Source: Acidobacteriota bacterium (GTDB lineage: Bacteria; Acidobacteriota; Terriglobia; Bryobacterales; Bryobacteraceae). Taken from it: a DNA stretch of 28,665 nucleotides. Of this stretch, positions 7,921 through 16,059 are shown one piece after another; within the stretch, counting starts at the first letter, position 1; every line of letters begins with the position of its first letter. Location: assembly GCA_023436715.1 (NCBI GenBank), contig JAEZIJ010000254.1, positions 1-28,665 of the forward strand, given 5' to 3'. A program made the translations under genes and the position numbers. The notes beneath the pieces were generated by a model that was given only the letters and a program-made list of their open reading frames with translations, made no database searches and was not told the origin of the DNA.

Positions 7921-9219
7921 CTACTTCTGCGACCCCGCCAGCGCCTGGTCGAGGTCCCACAGAATATCGTCGAGGTCTTCGAGGCCGATCGAGATGCGCA
8001 CCATATCCGGTGTGACTCCGGCGGCCTCCTGCTCCTCGGCCTTCAATTGCTGGTGCGTGGTGGATGCCGGGTGGATCACCAGGCTTCGCGCATCGCCGAC
8101 GTTGGCCAGGTGCGAAAACAGCTTCACGCCGTTGATAAACTTCCGCCCCGCCTCGTAGCCGCCCTTGATGCCGAATGAGAACACCGCGCCGCCGCCCTTC
8201 GGCACGTATTTCTGCGCGAGCTTGTAATACGGGCTGGAGGGCAGCGATGGATGCTTCACCCAGCTCACCAGCTTGTGGCCTTCCAGGAACTTCGCCACTG
8301 CCAGCGCACTCGCCACGTGGCGGTCCATCCGCATCCCGAGCGTCTCGATCCCTTGCAGGAGCAGGAACGAGTTGAACGGGCTGATGCACGTGCCCATGTC
8401 CCGTAGGCCCTCGACGCGCGCCCGAACAATATACGCGACCTTGCCGAACGTCTCGACGTACTTCATCCCGTGATAAGCGGGCGAAGGTTCGGTGAGCTGC
8501 GGGAAGTTGCCGCCGGCCCATGGGAACTTGCCGCTGTCCACGATGATGCCGCCGATGCTCGTGCCGTGCCCGCCCATGAATTTCGTCAGCGAGTGCAGGA
8601 CGATGTCCGCGCCGAAATCGATCGGCCGGCACAGGTACGGAGTGGCAAACGTGTTATCCACCACCAGCGGGATCTTATGCTCGTGTGCGATGGCGGCCAC
8701 GGCTTCGATGTCCAGCACGTTGCCGCGCGGGTTGCTGATCGTCTCGCCGTACAGGCACTTCGTTTTCGGCGTGATCGCCTTCCGGTAGTTCTCCGGATCG
8801 TCCGGCTCGACGAAGTTCACATTGATGCCGAGCTTGCGGAAGCTCACGTCGAACTGCGTGTACGTGCCGCCGTAGAGCGTGCTCGACGCTACCATCTCGT
8901 CGCCGCAGGAAAGCAGGCTCGTGAGCGCGATGAACTGCGCCGCCTGGCCGCTCGACACGGCCAGCGCGCCCGCGCCGTTTTCGAGCGACGCGACCCGCTC
9001 CTCCAGCACCGAGGTGGTCGGGTTCATGATCCGCGTGTAAATGTTGCCGGGTTTCTCCAGCGCGAACAAAGCCGCCGCGTGGTCGCTGTCCTCGAATACG
9101 TAGGACGTTGTCTGGTAAACCGGAACCGCCATGGACCCCGTGGCCGGGTCCGGCTGATAGCCCGCGTGCAGCGCACGAGTGTTGAATCCGAAGATACGTT
9201 CTGCTTTCTGATCTGACAT
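7921..9219 (-). CDS. metY: O-acetylhomoserine aminocarboxypropyltransferase (sulfhydrylase)
   Basis: This is a PLP-dependent Cys/Met-metabolism enzyme of 432 residues that makes homocysteine from O-acetylhomoserine and sulfide. The N-terminal signature GFNTRALHAGYQPDPATGS (11-29) and YQTTSYVFED (35-44) are typical of MetY. SSGQAAQF (89-96), D188 in VVDNTFATP and the Schiff-base lysine K213 in HSLTKFMGGHG are present. A longer open frame exists to 9327, but the ATG at 9217-9219 has GGGAG nine bases upstream and gives the family N-terminus. The adenosine-kinase-like gene ends 19 bp upstream on the same strand, so the two are probably one transcript. Confidence 0.95.
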   Translation of the reverse strand: MSDQKAERIFGFNTRALHAGYQPDPATGSMAVPVYQTTSYVFEDSDHAAALFALEKPGNIYTRIMNPTTSVLEERVASLENGAGALAVSSGQAAQFIALTSLLSCGDEMVASSTLYGGTYTQFDVSFRKLGINVNFVEPDDPENYRKAITPKTKCLYGETISNPRGNVLDIEAVAAIAHEHKIPLVVDNTFATPYLCRPIDFGADIVLHSLTKFMGGHGTSIGGIIVDSGKFPWAGGNFPQLTEPSPAYHGMKYVETFGKVAYIVRARVEGLRDMGTCISPFNSFLLLQGIETLGMRMDRHVASALAVAKFLEGHKLVSWVKHPSLPSSPYYKLAQKYVPKGGGAVFSFGIKGGYEAGRKFINGVKLFSHLANVGDARSLVIHPASTTHQQLKAEEQEAAGVTPDMVRISIGLEDLDDILWDLDQALAGSQK

Positions 9220-9238
9220 CGATATGCTCCCAGATTGG

Positions 9239-9721
9239 TTACCGCTTGTAACCGATTTTACGCAGGAAATCGTGCCGCCATTGAACGTCCTGCTCGCCCT
9301 CGACGCCCTTGGGAGGTACGCCGTCAACGACGCCGAGCACGCCGCGCCCCTGCTCCGTCTCCGCTACGATCACTTCCACGGGATTCGCAGTCGCGCAGAA
9401 GATCGAGCACACCTCCGGAACGTCCTTAATGCGCCCGAGCACGTTGATCGGGTAGCCGTCGCGCAGCGCGATCACGAAGATGTGCCCCGCCGCGATCGCC
9501 CCCGCGTTCCGGATGGCAAGCTGTTTCAGGTCCTCATCATTCCCCTCGGCCCGGGTAAGACACGCGCCCGAGGCTTCGTTGAACGCGATGCCGAACTTCA
9601 TCTGCGGCACCGTGTTCACCATCGCCTCGTAAAGATCCTCGACGCTCTTGATGAAGTGAGTCTGCCCGACGATAACGTTCCCGCCCTCGGGCACTTCCAG
9701 CCGAATCGCCTTGAGTTCCAT
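9239..9721 (-). CDS. Adenosine-specific kinase family protein
   Basis: This protein of 160 residues matches the small adenosine-specific kinase family (PF04008) across its whole length. Recognisable blocks are NVIVGQTHFIKSVEDLYEA (about 15-33), KFGIAFNEASGACLTR (about 42-57), AIAAGHIFVIALRDGYPIN (about 77-95) and CSIFCATANPVEVIV (about 107-121). The ATG at 9719-9721 gives MELKAIRLEV, the usual family start. An in-frame ATG at 9734-9736 would add five residues, and neither has a clear ribosome site. It is upstream of metY with a 19-bp gap. Homocysteine and adenosine are the two products of S-adenosylhomocysteine cleavage, so the pairing could reflect the methyl cycle, but that is inference. 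Confidence 0.88.
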   Translation of the reverse strand: MELKAIRLEVPEGGNVIVGQTHFIKSVEDLYEAMVNTVPQMKFGIAFNEASGACLTRAEGNDEDLKQLAIRNAGAIAAGHIFVIALRDGYPINVLGRIKDVPEVCSIFCATANPVEVIVAETEQGRGVLGVVDGVPPKGVEGEQDVQWRHDFLRKIGYKR

Positions 9722-9817
9722 GGAAATTACCAGCATACCGCGCCAGGCCGGCTCCACCGCGCCCCGATCCGCATGGCACATCGTTCTCGGCTGCCGGCTT
9801 GATCGGGAGGCCGCGTA

Positions 9818-9846
9818 TTGACCTGATGATTTTTCAGTGAAATAAT
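9818..9846 (+). promoter_or_regulatory. Sigma-70-like promoter of the AbiE-like module
   Basis: TTGACC (9818-9823) and AATAAT (9841-9846) are each five of six matches to consensus and are spaced by exactly 17 bp. Transcription would start near 9853, about 27 bases before the ATG at 9880. It is the best-looking promoter in the window. Confidence 0.7.
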
Positions 9847-9867
9847 TGGTTTCAGCATCTGTTGAAA
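9832..9867. promoter_or_regulatory. Candidate operator: two TTTCA/TGAAA inverted repeats
   Basis: TTTCA-G-TGAAA (9832-9842) lies between and over the promoter boxes. TTTCA-N8-TGAAA (9850-9854 and 9863-9867) lies over the transcription start. The first half-sites are 18 bp apart. Placement over a strong promoter suits autorepression by the winged-helix protein encoded just downstream, as known for AbiEi-type antitoxins. Binding is inferred. Confidence 0.45.
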
Positions 9868-9879
9868 ACGCCAAATCCA

Positions 9880-10947
9880 ATGAAAGAAAGCGAACTCGAA
9901 CGTGAGGCCGCCGGTCGGTTGGAGGCGGTGCTGCGGGATGTCCCTTTCCTGTCGCAGGCTTCGCTCCGGCGTGAAGAAACACCTGGCGACTCACGCGTTG
10001 ATTTTATCCTGACCCTTCGTTTTCGAGCGGTTCGCAACCGCCTGGTGTGCCAAGTGAAGTCGAGTGGGCAACCACGGGTGGCGAGGGAAGCATGTCTGGA
10101 GCTGCAGGATTATGCCAGGTCCGACAGGCGCGATTACCCGGTTTTTGTAGCGCCATTCGTCTCGCCCGCAGCCGCTGCCATTTGCGATCAATACCAGGTC
10201 GGCTACTTCGATCTCGCGGGCAACTGCCGGCTCGCGTTCGATAAGGTGTATATCCGTCGCGAGGCATTCCCGAATCCGGCCGTGCAGAAACGCGATCTCC
10301 GGTCGCTGTACTCGCCGAAGTCGGAGCGAGTCCTGCGGGTTCTTCTCACCGCGGGAAAGCGGAGTTGGCGCACGCAGGAACTCGCGGACGAAGCCAGAGT
10401 CAGTCTGGGACAGGTGGCTAACGTCAAAAAGCTTCTGTCCGACCGAGAGTGGATCGAGACCGAAGCCGGCGGCTTTCGCCTTCGCTCGTTGGATGATGCC
10501 GTCCTGCCCGTCCTTACGGAGTGGGCCGGGAACTACCGAATCGAGCGCAGCACCGCTCGCGAGTACTACTCGCTGAATCCGATACCGCAGATCGAAGCCG
10601 GACTCTCGGACGTGAGCGGACGGATCAAAGCCCAGCTTGCCCTCACCGGTTTTTCCGGAGCAGTGCGGTTCGCTCCGGCAGTTCGATACCAGCGAGTCAC
10701 AGCCTATGTTCTCGGTGACCTCCCGGCATTGGCCGATCGATTGGGTTTCAAGCCGGTGCCCTCTGGCGCCAACGTTACATTCGTCGAGCCGTATGACGAA
10801 GGCGTTTTCTACGGCGCACGGCAAATCGAAGGGGCGCCGGTCGTATCGCCCGTCCAGCTCTATCTGGACCTGAAGCAAACCAGGGGGCGCGGAGAGGAAG
10901 CGGCGTCGGCCCTGCTGGAGGAGGTCATCAAGCCCGCATGGCGGTAA
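9880..10947 (+). CDS. AbiEi-like regulator/antitoxin with PD-(D/E)xK-like N-terminal domain
   Basis: This 355-residue protein resembles type IV toxin-antitoxin AbiEi-family regulators. Residues 1-125 look like a restriction-endonuclease-like fold: an acidic residue in SRVDF (D41), then the strand VCQVKSSG with Q58-x-K60 in place of the usual E-x-K, and YFDLAGNCRL (109-118). Residues about 145-200 form a winged helix (SERVLRVLLTAGKRSWRTQELADEA region). The C-terminal 150 residues are unassigned. The frame opens at TTG 9862, but the ATG at 9880 is preferred because the TTG lies within the candidate operator. There is no good ribosome site. Its last 10 bases overlap the nucleotidyltransferase gene, so translation is probably coupled. 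DNA binding and antitoxin action are inferred from family and context. Whether the nuclease-like site is active is unknown. Confidence 0.75.
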   Translation: MKESELEREAAGRLEAVLRDVPFLSQASLRREETPGDSRVDFILTLRFRAVRNRLVCQVKSSGQPRVAREACLELQDYARSDRRDYPVFVAPFVSPAAAAICDQYQVGYFDLAGNCRLAFDKVYIRREAFPNPAVQKRDLRSLYSPKSERVLRVLLTAGKRSWRTQELADEARVSLGQVANVKKLLSDREWIETEAGGFRLRSLDDAVLPVLTEWAGNYRIERSTAREYYSLNPIPQIEAGLSDVSGRIKAQLALTGFSGAVRFAPAVRYQRVTAYVLGDLPALADRLGFKPVPSGANVTFVEPYDEGVFYGARQIEGAPVVSPVQLYLDLKQTRGRGEEAASALLEEVIKPAWR

Positions 10948-11768
10948 CTTATCGCGACTACTCTGCGGATCAGGTCGAGGCCGCACGGTCAGTTCTGCTG
11001 GAACTCGCACACCTCCTGGGCGCATACCGGGATGACATCGTGGTCGTCGGCGGGTGGGTGCCCTATCTCATCCTGCCGGAGGCGTCAATGCGGCACGTCG
11101 GCAGCATTGACGTGGACTTGGCTCTGAACCATCGCCACCTCCGCGAGGCGGGATATGCGACCATTCAAGCGCTCCTGTTGCGGCGCGGCTACGAGCAGGA
11201 TGATCGTCAGCCGTTCATCTTCCACCGCGCCGTCATCGTGAACGGCGACACGATCAAAGTTGAGGTTGACTTCCTGGCTGGTGAATACGAAGGCACAGGT
11301 CCCAGGCACCGCACGCAACTGGTGCATGACGGACGCGCTCGCAAAGCCCGCGGCTGCGATCTTGCGTTTGATCTTTACGTCGAAACCGAGATCCAGGGCG
11401 AGTTGCCCGAGGGCGGACGCGATCAGGAATGGATCAGAGTTTCGTCAGTCGTCGCGTTCCTCGTGATGAAGGGCATGGCGCTTCACGACCGGCTGAAAGA
11501 AAAGGACGCGTGGGACATCTATTTCACCCTCGCCAACTATCCTTGCGGCCTCGACGCGCTTGTCCAGGAAATCAAGCCTCACCTTGACCACGGATTGGTG
11601 CAAGAGGGTTTCAGAAAAATTGCCGGGAAGTTCGCGTCGCCGGAGCACATCGGACCGAAGTTCGTGGCCGACTTCGAAAACATTCAGGACCAGGACGAGC
11701 GCGCCATACGGACCCGGGATGCTTACGAGCGTGTTGACTATTTGTTACGTGCTCTCGGCCTACGTTGA
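10938..11768 (+). CDS. AbiEii-like nucleotidyltransferase (putative toxin)
   Basis: This 276-residue protein has the minimal nucleotidyltransferase signature: VVVGGW (35-40, GG at 38-39), SIDVDLAL with D58 and D60, and a third acidic residue at D111 in KVEVDFL. That is the pattern of AbiEii/MNT-like toxins, which transfer nucleotides to RNA or proteins. The C-terminal part is helical, as in the family, with KEKDAWDIYFTL (about 192-203). The start ATG at 10938 lies inside the end of the AbiEi-like gene, a 10-bp overlap typical of toxin-antitoxin or abortive-infection pairs. The catalytic residues are all present, so the gene appears intact. The target is not predictable. Confidence 0.8.
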   Translation: MAVTYRDYSADQVEAARSVLLELAHLLGAYRDDIVVVGGWVPYLILPEASMRHVGSIDVDLALNHRHLREAGYATIQALLLRRGYEQDDRQPFIFHRAVIVNGDTIKVEVDFLAGEYEGTGPRHRTQLVHDGRARKARGCDLAFDLYVETEIQGELPEGGRDQEWIRVSSVVAFLVMKGMALHDRLKEKDAWDIYFTLANYPCGLDALVQEIKPHLDHGLVQEGFRKIAGKFASPEHIGPKFVADFENIQDQDERAIRTRDAYERVDYLLRALGLR

Positions 11769-11826
11769 ACTCTGCTTTGCCTCTACCCTACTTCCCTCTT
11801 TGCAGTATCCTGAATTAGCGAAGGCA

Positions 11827-12366
11827 ATGGATTCCCGGCCTCCGGTCGCGCGCGCCATCCTCGAAAGAGAGGAAATACTCTCCTGCCTGCGTGAAAGGAT
11901 GATCGCCTTCGCGGCATCTCGTATATCGAGGGACGCCGCGGAGGATCTCGCGCAGGAGGTGCTGCTCCTCCTCCACGAGAAGTACAGCCATATCGAGCAG
12001 CTTCACGACCTCCTGCCGCTCTGCCTCCGCATCTTGCGTTTCAAGATGATGAGCCTGCACCGAAAAGCGCATCGCCGGGGAGAGTACACGCAGGTGGCGG
12101 CTGACGAAATCCCGCTCGCCACGCCGGATCCCACTCCCGAAGCCCAGGTGGCGCGCAAGGAAATCACGGATCGCCTCGTGGCCGGTATCGCTCGCATGGG
12201 CGAGCGGTGCAGGGAACTGTTCAGGCTCAAGTTGCAGGGCAAAACGTTCCCGGAAATCCAGGCGCTGATGGGCGTCAGTTCAATCAACACCGTCTACACC
12301 TGGGATTCCCGCTGCCGCAAGCAGCTCATGGAGTGGATGGGTGGCGGCTGGGAGAAGCGCACATGA
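11827..12366 (+). CDS. ECF-type RNA polymerase sigma factor
   Basis: This is a 179-residue sigma-70 family factor of the extracytoplasmic-function size. Region 2 is at about 15-82, with DAAEDLAQEVLLLL (36-49) as the region 2.2-like helix. Region 4 is at about 123-172, with ERCRELFRLKLQGKTFPEI and a helix-turn-helix around 140-165. A linker of about 40 residues rich in Pro and Ala separates them. The frame extends upstream to 11560 inside the nucleotidyltransferase gene, but the ATG at 11827 gives the normal size. Its stop overlaps the start of the next gene as ATGA, so a cognate anti-sigma factor downstream is expected. It would direct polymerase to its own small regulon, probably including this operon. 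Confidence 0.88.
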   Translation: MDSRPPVARAILEREEILSCLRERMIAFAASRISRDAAEDLAQEVLLLLHEKYSHIEQLHDLLPLCLRILRFKMMSLHRKAHRRGEYTQVAADEIPLATPDPTPEAQVARKEITDRLVAGIARMGERCRELFRLKLQGKTFPEIQALMGVSSINTVYTWDSRCRKQLMEWMGGGWEKRT

Positions 12367-13469
12367 AGCGCGACGACATCGAAAAGCTGCTCGGCGGATA
12401 CGCAACCGGCACCCTCACCGAGGAGGAGCGCCGGGCGTTGTTCGATGCCGCGCTCTCGGACCAGGCTCTATTCGACGCCCTGGCCGGAGAGGAGGCGCTC
12501 CGCGAGGTCCTTGCAGATCCGCACTGCCGCCGCCAGATCAACCAGGCTCTTCGCCCCGCGCCCGGTTTCCTGGAAAGGGTTGCCGGATGGGCGCGGCGCC
12601 CGCACGCCTGGGCTCTGGCCGGAAGCCTAGCCGCGACCGCCGCCATCGCGCTGCTCGTGATCCGAACGAATCGCCCGGCGCAGCCCGAAATCCAGCTTGC
12701 GCAACAGAACAAGGTCGAGGCTCCGGTGCCCCCTGCGCCTGCCGCGCCGACTCGGCCGGCCGCTGCCCAGCGGAAGAAGAAGGAAGCGCCCGCGCCCGCC
12801 GGTGCTGCGGGAGGCGTAGTGGGCGGCATCATACCCGCCCAGCCCGCGCCATCCGTTCCGGAGCAGCCGCCGGCACTCGCGGACTCCCGCGAGGCCTCCG
12901 TGCCCCCACCACCGCCATCGCCGCCGCACAAAGCCCTTACCGAAACTCTGCCGCCCCAGCCGCCTCCCGCCGCGCCAGCCGAGCAATCCAAAGACGTATC
13001 CGCCGTCACTGCCGGGCCAGGCCCCGTGCAGTTCCAGGCCGCCAACCGCCCTGAACCTCCGCGCGTTCGCACTCTGGGCGCCAGCGTCCGTCAGGACGCT
13101 GCGGCTGCCCCGCAGATTCGCTACGACGTCGAGGTGAAAAGCGCCGAGGGCCAGTTCATTCAGGCCACTCCTGGCGCTCCGGTCGCTCCCGGCATACCCG
13201 TTCGCCTCATTGTTACGTCCGATCGGCCTGGCAGTCTCTCCGTCTTCGACCGCCGCAACAACCTCCTGTTCAGCACGAATGCCGTTGCCGGCGCCCGCTA
13301 CACGGTCACGCCTCCGCCTGCGGAACGCAAATTCACGGTAGTCCTCACCCCTTCCTGGCCCGCCGCCAAAACCTCGGTCAACACGGCCCTCCGCGAATCC
13401 GTTGAAAAGGGAAAGCTTCCCGGCGGCCGCGTTGTCACCACCATCGATCTCTCCCGTCCCCGAAATTAA
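12363..13469 (+). CDS. Membrane-anchored anti-sigma-like protein with Pro-rich linker
   Basis: The protein has 368 residues. The N-terminal 75 residues (GGYATGTLTEEERRALFDAA at 11-30) resemble cytoplasmic anti-sigma domains lacking the zinc ligands. One transmembrane helix follows at about 82-101. Then comes a long Pro/Ala-rich linker (103-260) with a short KRKKK-like basic patch (QRKKKE, 136-141) and the motif GGVVGGIIP (150-158). The C-terminal domain (about 275-368) is beta-rich and vaguely like DUF4384, a class of extracytoplasmic sensor domains. The start ATG overlaps the sigma stop (ATGA), which implies coupled translation and a one-to-one partnership. The role as anti-sigma factor is inferred from position, topology and the N-terminal domain. 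Confidence 0.78.
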   Translation: MKRDDIEKLLGGYATGTLTEEERRALFDAALSDQALFDALAGEEALREVLADPHCRRQINQALRPAPGFLERVAGWARRPHAWALAGSLAATAAIALLVIRTNRPAQPEIQLAQQNKVEAPVPPAPAAPTRPAAAQRKKKEAPAPAGAAGGVVGGIIPAQPAPSVPEQPPALADSREASVPPPPPSPPHKALTETLPPQPPPAAPAEQSKDVSAVTAGPGPVQFQAANRPEPPRVRTLGASVRQDAAAAPQIRYDVEVKSAEGQFIQATPGAPVAPGIPVRLIVTSDRPGSLSVFDRRNNLLFSTNAVAGARYTVTPPPAERKFTVVLTPSWPAAKTSVNTALRESVEKGKLPGGRVVTTIDLSRPRN

Positions 13470-13541
13470 CTCCTCCCTAAATTAAAAATCCTGAAAGGAT
13501 CGCGCCCGCGAGAGCATTTCCCGAATGAACTGGAGGAAATG

Positions 13542-15890
13542 ATGAGCACTCTTCCACACCTCGCCACATGCACACTGGTTGCCGGTGCGCTGTTTTTCGG
13601 GCTTCGCCCTGGAATCAGCCCGGCCGCCGCTACTCAGGCTGTCACTCAGGGTTCTCTGCTCAGCCTCGATCCTCAGGGCCGGCCCCAGGCCGCATGCCCG
13701 TTGAAGCACACCGGCGTTAAGGCCGAGATCTCCGGTTTCCTGGCCCGCGTCACCGTCACGCAGGAATTCACGAATCCCTTCCAGGACAAAATCGAAGCTG
13801 TCTATACCTTCCCGCTGCCGCGGAACTCCGCCGTCGACGACATGACGATGCTTGTGGGCAGCCGCACCGTCCGCGGCACCATCAAGCGCCGCGAGGAAGC
13901 GCGCTCCATCTACGAGGCCGCCCGCGCCGCCGGACACGTCGCCGGCTTACTCGACCAGGAGCGGCCCAACATCTTCACGCACTCGGTGGCGAACATCATG
14001 CCTGGCGAACAGGTCAAGATCACCATCAGCTACGTAGAGACTCTCAAGTACGAAGACGGCTCATACGAGTTCTCATTCCCGATGGTGGTCGGTCCGCGCT
14101 ACATCCCCGGCCAGCCCATCGGCAAGCAGGGCGGGGGATGGGCGCCGGACACGAATCGCGTCCCTGACGCCTCGCGCATCACGCCTCCGGTCGCGAAGCC
14201 CGGCACCCGTGCCGGCCATGACATTTCGCTCGAAGTAGCGCTCGACGCCGGTGTGCCGCTCGACACCCTGCAATCCGCCACGCACGAAGTCGTTATCGAG
14301 CGGCCCAACCTGCACGCCGCCGTCGTCCGGCTCAAGGACAAGGACGTTCTCCCGAACAAGGATTTCGTCCTGAAGTATGACGTCGCAGGCCGCAAAATCA
14401 ACGACGCCGTTCTCGCCCACCGCGCCGCGCGCGGCGGCTTCTTCACCCTGATCCTTCAGCCGCCGGCACGCGTCGCCGCGCAGGACGTCACCCCCAAGGA
14501 ACTCGTTTTCGTGCTCGATACCTCGGGCTCCATGTCGGGCTTCCCCATCGAGAAGGCAAAAGAGACGATGAGGCTCGCGCTTGACGGTCTCAATCCGCAG
14601 GACACCTTCAACCTCATCACCTTCTCGGGCGATACTCGCGTCCTGTTTCCGGAACCCGTCCCCGCCACCCGCGAAAATCTCGCAAGCGCGCAGGCGTTTC
14701 TCTCCGGAACCCGCGGCAGCGGCGGCACGGAAATGATGAAGGCCATCCGGGCCGCGCTCGATCCCTCGGACGCGCAGGGCCACATCCGCGTCGTCTGCTT
14801 CATGACGGACGGTTACGTCGGCAACGACATGGAGATCATCTCCGAGGTGCAGAAGCACCCCAACGCCCGCGTGTTCTCCTTCGGCATCGGCAATTCGGTG
14901 AACCGTTTCCTGCTGGACAAAATGGCGCAGTACGGGCGCGGTGAAGTGGAGTACGTCGGGCTGAAAGATGACGGCTCGGCCGCCGCACGGCGCTTTCATG
15001 AGCGCGTGCGCAGCCCGTTGCTGACCGATATCGGCATCGATTGGGGCGGCCTCGCCGTCACCGATCTATACCCGAAACGCATCCCCGACCTGTTCAGCGC
15101 GAAGCCCGTCATCATCCACGGCCGCTACACGACGCCGGGCACTGGAGTGGTGCGCCTGCGCGGCCGCCTCGCCGGGCGTGAGTTCACGCGCGAACTGCGC
15201 GTCACGCTGCCGGCTAGCGAGCCGCGGCACGACGTGCTCGCCTCCCTGTGGGCGCGCACCCGCATCGACGACCTGATGGGCCGGGACTACAACGGAATGC
15301 AGGCCGGAACCACCAGAACTGACATCCGCGACGCCATCACCCGACTCGGCCTCGACTACCGCCTGATGACGCAGTTCACCTCGTTCGTAGCTGTCGAGGA
15401 AATGACCGTCACCGAAGGAGGCCAGCCGCGCCGCGTCGAGGTGCCGGTGGAGATGCCGGAAGGTGTCAGCTACGAAGGAGTGTTCGGCAAGGAGAAGAGC
15501 GAGCTGGTTCTCACCAACTCTTACGCTCCGGCCAGGACAATGCGCGCGGTCAACGCTCCGATGCCGGCGAGCATGGGCGGAGTCATTGGCGGCATCGTAC
15601 GCGGGGACGCGGCTGCCACCCGGCCCCCCTCGAAACTGCACCCCGCCGTCGAGGCCCTGATCCGCCGGCCGGCAACGGCGACGGTGACATTCGTCCGGGA
15701 TGGCAAGGCCTCGATCCAGGTCTGGCTGACGGATACTTCGCCCGCATCTATCGAAAAGCTGAAGCAGTTGGGTTTTGAAATTTTGTTGCAGCCCAGGACG
15801 GCCAAAATGGTCATCGGCCGTGTTCCGGTGGCGCACCTGAAGCCGCTGTCCGAACTGAGCTTCGTACGCTACGTGGCCCCGCAGGTATGA
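13542..15890 (+). CDS. Secreted VIT and VWA domain-containing protein
   Basis: This protein of 782 residues begins with a hydrophobic export signal (about 8-30). A VIT (inter-alpha-trypsin inhibitor) domain follows at about 40-170, with VTVTQEFTNPF and AVYTFPLP motifs, and a von Willebrand A domain at about 318-490. The metal site is intact: D326-x-S328-x-S330 in VLDTSGSM, plus MTDGYVGND further on. The C-terminal 250 residues hold a linker with MGGVIGGIV and a compact end domain. VIT-VWA proteins are usually surface or periplasmic and bind proteins through the metal site. Two adjacent ATGs occur; the second (13542) has GGAGG at the better five-base spacing. It lies 72 bp after the anti-sigma gene and is a likely member and target of that sigma operon. 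Confidence 0.9.
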   Translation: MSTLPHLATCTLVAGALFFGLRPGISPAAATQAVTQGSLLSLDPQGRPQAACPLKHTGVKAEISGFLARVTVTQEFTNPFQDKIEAVYTFPLPRNSAVDDMTMLVGSRTVRGTIKRREEARSIYEAARAAGHVAGLLDQERPNIFTHSVANIMPGEQVKITISYVETLKYEDGSYEFSFPMVVGPRYIPGQPIGKQGGGWAPDTNRVPDASRITPPVAKPGTRAGHDISLEVALDAGVPLDTLQSATHEVVIERPNLHAAVVRLKDKDVLPNKDFVLKYDVAGRKINDAVLAHRAARGGFFTLILQPPARVAAQDVTPKELVFVLDTSGSMSGFPIEKAKETMRLALDGLNPQDTFNLITFSGDTRVLFPEPVPATRENLASAQAFLSGTRGSGGTEMMKAIRAALDPSDAQGHIRVVCFMTDGYVGNDMEIISEVQKHPNARVFSFGIGNSVNRFLLDKMAQYGRGEVEYVGLKDDGSAAARRFHERVRSPLLTDIGIDWGGLAVTDLYPKRIPDLFSAKPVIIHGRYTTPGTGVVRLRGRLAGREFTRELRVTLPASEPRHDVLASLWARTRIDDLMGRDYNGMQAGTTRTDIRDAITRLGLDYRLMTQFTSFVAVEEMTVTEGGQPRRVEVPVEMPEGVSYEGVFGKEKSELVLTNSYAPARTMRAVNAPMPASMGGVIGGIVRGDAAATRPPSKLHPAVEALIRRPATATVTFVRDGKASIQVWLTDTSPASIEKLKQLGFEILLQPRTAKMVIGRVPVAHLKPLSELSFVRYVAPQV

Positions 15891-15929
15891 AGGCGCCGCG
15901 ACTGGCGGGATGAAGACACCACGGGAACA

Positions 15930-15958
15930 TTGAACTCCCAGGTAAGGTCCGTTACAAT
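15930..15958 (+). promoter_or_regulatory. Promoter of the YciE-like gene
   Basis: TTGAAC (15930-15935) and TACAAT (15953-15958) are spaced by 17 bp. Transcription would start near 15965, giving a leader of about 190 nt before the ATG at 16154. No open reading frame or RNA family was recognised in that leader. Confidence 0.6.
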
Positions 15959-16059
15959 TCGATCAGGGGAGGGGTTCCATCGCAGTATCATCGGAGCAAG
16001 AGCACGATAACTCAATCCAACAGCATCCCAGGAATCGGACATACTTCCACCGAGTGTTC

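Noticed and set aside
7908..7924. Palindrome GTAGG...CCTAC between lactonase and metY as a shared terminator
   Set aside because: It arises largely from the two facing TAG stop codons and has no T-run on either strand.
9220..9327. N-terminal extension of MetY
   Set aside because: These codons overlap the end of the adenosine-kinase gene, and the ATG at 9219 has a proper ribosome site and the family N-terminus.
11777..11811. TTGCCT and TATCCT boxes before the sigma gene as a promoter
   Set aside because: The spacing is 23 bp, too long for a sigma-70 promoter.
11560..11826. Upstream extension of the sigma-factor frame into the nucleotidyltransferase gene
   Set aside because: It would add 89 residues of atypical sequence read in another frame of a real gene. 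The ATG at 11827 gives the normal ECF size.
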